Made by a program: the position numbers and the translations under genes
DNA from: Polychytrium aggregatum
Lineage: Eukaryota; Chytridiomycota; Chytridiomycetes; Polychytriales
DNA length: 57,634 nt
Assembly (NCBI RefSeq): GCF_025602895.1
Contig: NW_026516401.1
Span: forward strand, 1-57,634
Reading direction: 5' to 3'
Shown: one piece after another, positions 51,010 through 57,634 of the stretch
Layout of the letters: each line of letters starts with the position of its first letter
How positions within the stretch are numbered: the stretch's first letter is position 1
Notes under the pieces: model-generated
Seen by the model: the letters and a program-made list of their open reading frames with translations, nothing else
Databases searched by the model: none
What the model was told of the DNA's origin: nothing

Positions 51010-51411
51010 GGACATCCCGCACTGCATGGTCCTTGAGGAGCATTGTGGCAGCTCGCCATCAATAGAACAGAACTAGATGAGCCGATCCTGTTGTCGCTGC
51101 CCGAGCCAGAGAATCGGCCCGCATCAAGCACACCGCCCAAAAATAGTGCATGCGCAGCGATGTGCGTGCATTCCATTGGCCCGCTGGACCAACAAACGGC
51201 TGTTTTCGCCGAATGTTGTGCATCGAGCGTCCGGTTGGATGGTGTGTCGACCTGGCTCTGCCTCTGGATCTGCCTCTGGATCTGCATCTGGATGAACCGC
51301 TTGCTGCTGGGCCTCTGCTTCCAGCGCCGACCCCACCACAGCACCGCCCAGGCTCTCGCCCCTGGCCCACACCCCGAACTCGTCTCGGTGCTCTCAGCCC
51401 GGCTGTCGGCC
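51010..51411. other. Intergenic region between P450 and Dus2
   Basis: No supported gene. A short CTGGATCTGCCT-type repeat lies at 51250-51295. The Dus2 frame is open upstream here but encodes Pro/His-rich non-conserved residues. Confidence 0.4.
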
Positions 51412-54087
51412 ATGATGACTCACTCTGCCATATCATACGAAAACAAGCTGATCCTGGCGCCGATGGTGCGGGTCGGCTCCACTCCGATGCGGCTGATGTC
51501 GCTCAAGTATGGTGCCGGTAAGCCGGTGGAGAGCGGATGGGATGGAAGCGACTGAGTCGTGCCTGGACGTTCGAGGGAGAGGCCAGAGCATCCCCGAGGG
51601 AGCCTCGATTGAGCTGGGTGTGCTATGGCATGGAATCGGCATCCAGCCCCGGATTCGGCAGCAGATGCCATTTGGCTCATGGTGCAGCATCGGTCCATGC
51701 GCTGCATGCGGATGTCGTCTCGGCACTGACATCCTGGTCCTCTCGGCACCGGCCGCATCATCCACAACCTGCGTCGTCTGCATCGGCCATGCCACTCCAA
51801 AGATCTCGTCTACAGCCCCGAGATTGTCGACAAGCGACTCATCCGAGCCACCCGCATCGTCAACGGTGAGAGCGCCAGAGCATACCCACGCTGTCGGGCA
51901 CCGAAGACGGATCCGATGGATCCACATCAACCTGTGCTCGGCTCGGTCCCGCTGACCGACCCGCCTGCTTCTCCTCACCGCCATGCCACAGAGCTCCTCG
52001 GAACAGTTGACTTTGTCGACTCGATCGATCGGTCGCTGACGCTCCGGATCCACCACTCGGAGAAGGACAGGCTCGTTGTGCAGATGGGCACCGCTAACCC
52101 GGAGCTGGCGGTGCAGGCTGCGCTGAAAGTGTATGTTTCCGATGAGAGGAGTGTGCTGAGGGGGATGCATGCGAGTTGCAAGACGGAGCCGAATGCCAGA
52201 GAAGTGGATGGCGGCACCGACGGCCCCAGCTCAACCAGGAGGAGGACCAAGCAGATCGATCTTGCTGGAGAATACTCGTCAACGAGCCTGGACATGGTGC
52301 AAACATCGGAACCCGCATTGCTGCGATATCATTCTCTGGACTGGAATGGAATGGACTGGACTGGGCTGAGCTGACACATCGAATCTCATGGCAACCCCAG
52401 CGCCGGCGACTGTGCTGCAATCGATGTCAACTGCGGATGCCCCAAGCGGTTCTCGGTCATCTCCAACATGGGCGCTGCCCTGCTCACACAGCCCGAGCTC
52501 CTCTGCAGCGTAAGGCCCTGTCGCCAATGCGAGATGTGGGCACCGCAGCTATCGTCAACGAGAGTGTTGGATTTACCTCGCCGATGTGACTGAGCCGTGG
52601 TTGCCTCCGATGCTCAGATCTTGACGAACCTGGTCCAGAACGTGCCGCTGCCGATTACCTGCAAGATTCGGTGGGTGCACATGTCACATCGTGTGGATAT
52701 TCCACATTGCGATGCTGGGCTGTTGCTCGTGCTGGGCACCTTGCCAGTCATGGTGGCTGCTGCAGCACAGGATGGGATATGGCTGTGGGCCAGGAAACTC
52801 ACGGACATTGTCTGGACTGGACACATGCATCCGCACCAGGATGCTCCGGACACCGGAGGAGACGATCGAGTTGGCCAAGAGACTCGAGGCGACGGGGATC
52901 AAGGCCCTCGCCCTCCACTGCCGGACGAAGAAGATGACGGAGAAGGACAAGGGCCAGTGGTCGATCTTCAAGCCTGTGCGCGAAGCCCTGAGCATCCCGC
53001 TCATAGCGAATGGCGACTGCTTCAAGGCCGATGATGTTGACAAGCTGAAGCGGCTGACAGGTACCAGCAGCAATTCAGGGCCGGGGGTGTGCCGCAGCGA
53101 CCCCAGACGGAGACATGGTGCAGTGGGGAGCATGGTGTTGCGGATGCACACTGGCACAGCTGGCCGGGTAACATGGGATGCCACTGACGGATGAGCCTGG
53201 CTGATGGGATGGGATGGGTGAGTCTCACTGGTGGTGGGATGGGTGAGCCTGGCTGATCGACTGGCAATGCCGACCGTCTCCGCAGGTGTTTCGTCCGTCA
53301 TGGTTGCCCGGGGTGCCCAGAAGAACATCTCCATCTTCCGAGGGCCAGGCAATCAACTCGACCCGTGGGATGTGATGGTCGACTACTGCAAGACAGCCAT
53401 CGAACTCGACATGCCCTTCCACAATGCCAAGTACACCCTGCTGACGATGTGGTCCAACGTGCGCAAGTCTCGTGGCGAGTCGCCGCAGCGGATCTCACGG
53501 ACTCGCAGCATGCGGCAGGTCTGGTAAGTGCCCTGGAACATTGGTTTCAGCCAGCAAGAACGAAAAGTGTTTATGAACCGGGGCGGGAAGGTTTCTCTGG
53601 CGGGTACTGTTGCTGACAGTGCCTCAACTGTGGTTGCGGATGCAGCGAGGTCCTCGGCATCGAAGAGTTCTACGACCAGCAACTCCAAGCCCGCCATGAA
53701 CTGGCCGAGAAGCTGCAGCGGCTCGATCTGCTGGCGGAGGAGCAGACAGGAGAGCTTGGTGCAGGTGAGTGCTCGGGCTCGGGCTCGTGGGCGGACTTGT
53801 GCTTTGGCTTCGATGCGAGTGCACCGGCAGTGGCCGATGATTGCCGATATCGCCTGCTGATGCCGCCTGCTGATACCGCTTTCTGATACCACTTGCTGAT
53901 ACTGCTTGCTGATACCGCTTGCTGATGCCTCTCGCCGCCAACGACAGACTGTCCTTACATCCCCAACGAAGCATATGCCCCGAGCGAAGCCAGCGACGAC
54001 GCGGGCGATGGCTGGTTCTCGGACGAGGAGGGAGGCTTTGGAATTGGGGCGCTGGGAGACTCGGACGCTGCCGAGCCCACGCCATAG
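51412..54087 (+). CDS. tRNA-dihydrouridine synthase, Dus2/Smm1 type
   Basis: An FMN enzyme that reduces uridine in the tRNA D-loop; in eukaryotes this family modifies position 20. Nine exons: 51412-51517, 51803-51865, 51992-52130, 52401-52509, 52618-52670, 52840-53060, 53286-53523, 53646-53764, 53948-54087; phases agree, 395 residues, close to yeast Smm1. Marks: NKLILAPMVRVGSTPMRL at the N-terminus, YGADLVYSPEIVD across intron 1, LGTVDFV, DVNCGCPKRFS with catalytic Cys near 116, MGAALL, LHCRTKK, PLIANGD, and VMVARGA in the phosphate-binding region. The C-terminal helical domain is short and acidic, and no double-stranded RNA-binding domain is seen. ATGs at 51412 and 51415 are both possible. 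Intron 8 carries a tandem repeat. Confidence 0.9.
53853..53927. repeat. Tandem repeat in Dus2 intron 8
   Basis: About five imperfect copies of a TGCTGATACCGCT unit, just before the exon 9 acceptor. Confidence 0.75.
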
Positions 54088-54861
54088 CAGCCATGTCGAT
54101 GTTGCCAGTCGGCGCCCGTGCATCGCATCCACTTGCTGTTGTCGCCGTCAGTTCATCACACAGATCTTGCTGCTGTCTCTTGCCTTTCCCAAAGTGCGCC
54201 GCTTTGCAGGACGGACAGCGGCCCCATGTTGCCGAATCCGCTCAGCCGCTGTCCTGGACGGCCAAACAGACCGCGCGCATTCCTGGACCCGGCACGTCTG
54301 TCCCTGCGTCGGCACGCCAATGCCCGGGCCCATGCCCAGACGGCTCCTCCGCCTGGAGGGCACATCCCCAGCTCGATATTGCGTTTCATCGATGCTCGGC
54401 GCCCGGGGCCTTGTCGAGATGACGATACTACTGCGGCAACGACTTCGTCGAGTCGCTTTGGCGCTGTCGTCGAGACATCATCCACCGTTACTGGTCGTTA
54501 TGTATGGCCCTGTTGTGGACACCTCGCCGGCCCAACGACATTCAACTCTTGCTTGCGCTTCCGACAGACCGTTCGCCGTTGTCGGCGGTCCGGCTGGCCA
54601 GCTATGCCCCGCGGATGGCGGATCCTTGTGTTCGTCCGCAAGGAGATCAGGTTCCCTCCCTGGTCCATTCTCGTCCCGGCTCCCGCGCGTGCTCCCACGA
54701 AGACGACATTGTGCGCCGTGTTTCATACCCCGCTCCGGCGATACTCTGGACCGACCGCTTCTCCTTCCGTTCTCTCGCCCGGTCGGCTGCTTTCCAGCAT
54801 ATCGCTCCATCGGTCCGGTCAACGTTCTTTCTCTGCTTGTCCTCAGCCTCACCCATCTCCT
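54088..54861. other. Intergenic region upstream of the SH3 gene
   Basis: No supported gene. The SH3 frame is open upstream to 54118, but its product there is Arg/Ser/Pro-rich without domain character, so I treat it as leader. A longer N-terminus cannot be excluded. Confidence 0.4.
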
Positions 54862-55749
54862 ATGAGCCCCAAGCCAATCGAAGCTGCCTCCCAGGCCCAG
54901 CCGGATCAGTTGCTCGTCGATGCGGTATCCGTTTCGCCCAGCACGCTGACACCAGCACCTCAGGACGCATCGTCGGGGTCGTCCACGGCCATTGGCTTCA
55001 TCGCCGGTCTGGGGATACTGACGACCGTCGTTCTAGTCGTCGTTGTTGTGCTCTTCTGTCGCTCTCGCCGCAGATGCACACACCGCCGATCGATCGCGCA
55101 GATCATGTCGGGCCGAGATGTTGCATATGCATCGGCTTTGGACTGCGTCGAATCCCACGCTCCCGAGGAGAGAAGCCCCCAGCCCCGGAGCACCTCCAAG
55201 GGGAGCCTCTCGTTCTGGCCTGCCCCGGCTCCAGCTCCCAAATCGTCGTCGTCTGAGAAGAAAGCCCTCGACTCGCCTGCCCATAACCCTTTGCCTCGCC
55301 AACCACCCGGCCTCATGCAGCGCCTCAAAGAGGCGCTCTTTTCTCCCCATCCGCACCGCTTCTCGCCAGCATTTGGCATCAGCGAGATTGCCACCAAGCT
55401 CCAGACACAACGATCGTCACAGCCGCAGCCGATTCCCTCGGTGCTTGTGAACCTTGGCCTGCCCGGTACCGACATCTCACCGCACAGCCGCCCCAGAGCC
55501 GCCGCCTCGTCGCTCACAGAGGCGGATCTCCGCAACCCTGTTCTCACAGCAATCGTCTCGCGCAGCCACCTGGCCGACGAGAAGGACGAGATCAGCCTGC
55601 AGATGGGCGACACCGTCCAGGTCTTCAAGCTCTTCGACGACGGGTGGTGCTATGGCGCCAGGATCCAGGCCGTCGGCCAGACATCGACGGCCGCACTGAT
55701 CAAGCCGGGCATGTTTCCGGTGTCTTGCCTGGGTCAGTTGCGGCCCTGA
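54862..55749 (+). CDS. Single-pass membrane protein with C-terminal SH3 domain (Fus1-like architecture)
   Basis: 295 residues from ATG 54862. A short Ser/Thr/Pro-rich N-terminus of about 42 residues, probably exoplasmic, precedes one strong transmembrane helix (IGFIAGLGILTTVVLVVVVV, about 44-66) and a basic stop-transfer CRSRRRCTHRR. A long Ser/Pro-rich cytoplasmic linker follows. The SH3 domain is at about 225-293: LTAIVSRSHLADEKDEISLQ, MGDTVQVFKLFDDGWCYGAR, and the closing PGMFPVSCL. This layout (short ectodomain, TM, SH3) resembles fungal Fus1-type scaffolds at the cell surface, which is analogy only. No signal peptide is needed for such a type III protein. AATAAA occurs at 56250-56255, about 500 nt beyond the stop. 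Confidence 0.8.
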   Translation: MSPKPIEAASQAQPDQLLVDAVSVSPSTLTPAPQDASSGSSTAIGFIAGLGILTTVVLVVVVVLFCRSRRRCTHRRSIAQIMSGRDVAYASALDCVESHAPEERSPQPRSTSKGSLSFWPAPAPAPKSSSSEKKALDSPAHNPLPRQPPGLMQRLKEALFSPHPHRFSPAFGISEIATKLQTQRSSQPQPIPSVLVNLGLPGTDISPHSRPRAAASSLTEADLRNPVLTAIVSRSHLADEKDEISLQMGDTVQVFKLFDDGWCYGARIQAVGQTSTAALIKPGMFPVSCLGQLRP

Positions 55750-56788
55750 GCTGCTTCTGTTGCTCCTGGTGCTCTGTGGCTCCTCGTCGCCATGATTCGT
55801 TCCCACGAGACTGTACCTCAACTTTTCTTGGTTTCATTCGTCTCTCTCTACTTGATTCACGCTGCACATTCGCTCCATCATAGGTTTCATTATGTCTCGC
55901 CCATTGTTCTTCCCCCTCAAGCCACCGGTGCATATCACTCATATTTGTGTCGCTCTCACGTTGCTCCAACGGATCCTATCTACATTCGGCGGCTCAAACG
56001 AGCGAGTTGCCATGCTACTTTACATCATCCGATTCATCATCCGATTCTTCTCCAGACTCTTCCAGCTCTATGGGCACCATTTCATTTTATTCCATTCCAT
56101 CCAACTCCCTTTCACTCCATTCTATTCTATTCCATTCCAGTACATTGCATTCTATTCTATCCCGTGGCAGCGCTTTCGGGTACTGCCGCGCAACCAGCAC
56201 TACCGCCGCCGCACTCTGACTGTTCCGGCAGCGGGATGCAGTCTGTGTGAATAAAGTCCATTGGTTAAACCACCGGATCCCATCGCCGACCGTTTACGGG
56301 ACGGTCAAAGCCATCGGACTGGCGGGGAAAGAGATCATGCATCCCTTTCTGGACAGTCGAGTCCTTCAGGAGATTTGAATGAGGCAAACTCTGGTCGAGC
56401 GGCGTATATTTCGAGCCCGAAGCACTGTTAGAATAAAGCGGATAAAGGATGGCGTAATACACTATATACAGAATAGAATAAGAGCGATTATGTACGGAAA
56501 TACACTGCAGGAGCCAAGCACCTGCAGAGAGTGGCTGTGATTGTGACTGCGGGAGAGGGATTGCCCCATCAAGAGATGGGAGAGGTGTGGCAAGAGGAGG
56601 CGGAGGAGGCGGAGGAGAGAAGAGAGGTGCAGATGAACGATTTTTGAGTGCACGGGCCATGAAGAAATCAATACGAGGCTCGTAGAAGAGCAGTCGTGAA
56701 TGGGGCCAGCAGCGTGCTGCATGTATGATATGGGATCATTGAGTCTTGATGGATGGCAGGTGGAAGGAAACAGAGGGAAGCTTGTGGC
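55750..56788. other. Downstream region of the SH3 gene
   Basis: No supported gene. It includes a possible polyadenylation signal AATAAA (56250-56255), a TTCCA/TTCTA pentanucleotide tract (56080-56163) and a minus-strand Pro-rich low-complexity frame near 56500-56660 that I do not believe. Confidence 0.4.
56080..56163. repeat. TTCYA pentanucleotide microsatellite
   Basis: Imperfect ATTCCATTCCATCC and ATTCTATTCTATTCC runs over about 80 bp. Confidence 0.7.
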
Positions 56789-57080
56789 TCACAAACCAGC
56801 GCTGAGCTTCTGGATGGCAGCGTGCATCTTGGCGAGTTGGATGCGGATCTGCTGCCGGGGTGTCAGACTGACTCGCTGGTTGGTCATACTCGAGAGTCTG
56901 GGTGCATGGACGAGTGGATGAAGGGCGATGAAGGGCGATCGGTCAGCGCAAAGGAGCCAGTACGAAACGGCGAACGGTCGGAATGCGAAGATTGCTGGCG
57001 GACCGAGACGATCCCGCTGCCTGGCTTGGCTATCCCTCGAAGCCGGACAAAAGGTGGGCCCTTCTCGATCTTGATCGGGC
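56789..57080 (-). CDS. Probable further exon(s) of the right-edge gene, model unresolved
   Basis: Two minus-strand frames look coding. One, near 57080-56970, reads PIKIEKGPPFVRLRGIAKPG. The other ends at TGA 56789-56791 with VSLTPRQQIRIQLAKMHAAI. They lie in different frames, so at least one intron separates them. Possible acceptors are ATAG and ACAG near 57084 and CACCCAG near 56905. I could not find a single set of junctions that keeps all phases. Treat coordinates as approximate. Confidence 0.3.
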
Positions 57081-57166
57081 CTGTCTATCGCTCAACCACC
57101 GATGGATCCTCGCTCCGTCGCTGTTGCATTGGCCGCCACGCACTCGGGCGACCGACGGACGCTTAC

Positions 57167-57546
57167 CCTTGGCGATCCATAACGCGCTCGAAGGAGTCGG
57201 AACGAGCATGCCGCTTCTTGATCTCGGTCGCTCGTGTGGTAATGCCGCCGAGGGGATACTGATCATCGGCGTCCAAAAAGAATGTAGAGCCGTCGAGACC
57301 GGGCAGATCGCTGAAGAGGATCTCGTCATCCGTCTCGGATAGCGAGTCGGTGTCGACCGGTTCTTGGCGGTCGCCGCACTGGGGATGGGCGGCGGCATCG
57401 TAGAGGGCAAACCGGTGCAGGAGCGTCGAAAAGTGAATGTAGGGCTGGTCCGCGGGGTACATGCACACAGGCTCGCTCTCAAAGGCCGGGCTTGGGGCGG
57501 GCCGCTCCTGGGGCTCTGGACGGCGGTGTTCGGCAAGGTTGGGCAT
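57167..57546 (-). CDS. Unrecognised gene at the right edge, first exon
   Basis: From ATG 57546 (MPNLAEHRRPEPQERPAPSP) the frame runs 126 codons plus 2 nt to a donor CAAGG|GTAAGC at 57166. The middle is acidic (DTDSLSETDDEILFSDL), followed by GITTRATEIKKRHARSDSFE. No domain is recognised. It is open a few residues past the donor (stop at 57163). Coding-like sequence continues downstream on the same strand, so this is probably one exon of a larger gene. Hypothetical protein. Confidence 0.5.
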
Positions 57547-57634
57547 TGAGACGGATGGGTGGTTTGTGATGGAGATGGGGGCCTGGCGAGCGTGATGGTT
57601 GTGGAGGACCGGAAGTTGAGGACGGGCGGTCTGA

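Noticed and set aside
56080..56163. TTCCA-type tract as human satellite II/III contamination
   Set aside because: The tract is short, imperfect, and embedded in sequence continuous with the fungal genes; a simple microsatellite is enough.
1..57634. tRNA, rRNA or snRNA genes
   Set aside because: I saw no convincing cloverleaf with A and B boxes or rRNA core on reading; a tRNAscan or Rfam search would be needed to exclude them fully.

Overview
The window is nuclear DNA of a fungus, most likely a zoosporic (chytrid-like) early-diverging one. That placement is inference. It rests on compact GC-rich genes with many short spliceosomal introns (GTAAGT/GTATGT-type donors, CTGAC/CTAAC branch motifs, CAG acceptors), fungal-type chromodomain Ty3/gypsy elements, and a host gene set (cytochrome P450, Fus1-like SH3 protein, Dus2, mitochondrial IF2) with no bacterial features.

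Left flank (1-2128): the 3' end of an unrecognised secreted-looking protein (+), a kynurenine-formamidase-like alpha/beta hydrolase (+), and the last exon of mitochondrial translation initiation factor 2 (mtIF2, minus strand).

Centre (2129-38008): a 35.9-kb Russian-doll nest of six LTR retrotransposons in three chromovirus families, all inside the last intron of mtIF2. Family A is 5,467 bp with a 309-bp LTR; B is 6,075 bp with a 419-bp LTR; C is 6,404 bp with a 791-bp LTR. The order is A1 containing B1 and C2; B1 containing A2 and B2; B2 containing C1. Five of the six insertions have perfect 5-bp target duplications (GACTG, GTGGA, ATAGC, CCGGA, GACAG). The sixth (A2) removed 36 bp of its target. 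Subtracting the nested pieces gives A1 exactly the length of A2. It gives B1 the length of B2 less the 36-bp deletion, plus two 1-nt insertions and a homopolymer difference of 2. The layout is therefore fully accounted for.

All three families share a gag/pol -1 overlap with a canonical GGGAAAC/T slippery heptamer in the gag frame. Families B and C have a Tf1/sushi-like self-priming arrangement. Family A has a tRNA-type primer site. Each Pol ends in a chromodomain.

Right flank (38009-57634): mtIF2 exons 12 to 1 (minus), a small heat-shock protein (minus), a TKL-like protein kinase directly followed by a winged-helix plus WD40 ORF resembling a STAND/NLR protein without its NACHT domain (minus), a seven-exon cytochrome P450 (+), a nine-exon tRNA-dihydrouridine synthase of the Dus2/Smm1 type (+), a single-pass membrane SH3 protein (+), and an unresolved gene at the right edge (minus). 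Exon phases were checked by hand for mtIF2, Hsp20, P450 and Dus2 and all join in frame.

The host genes form no operon-like unit. The linking theme is the mtIF2 locus, whose terminal intron has grown from about 182 nt to 36,067 nt by recent, possibly still active, self-nesting retrotransposons.
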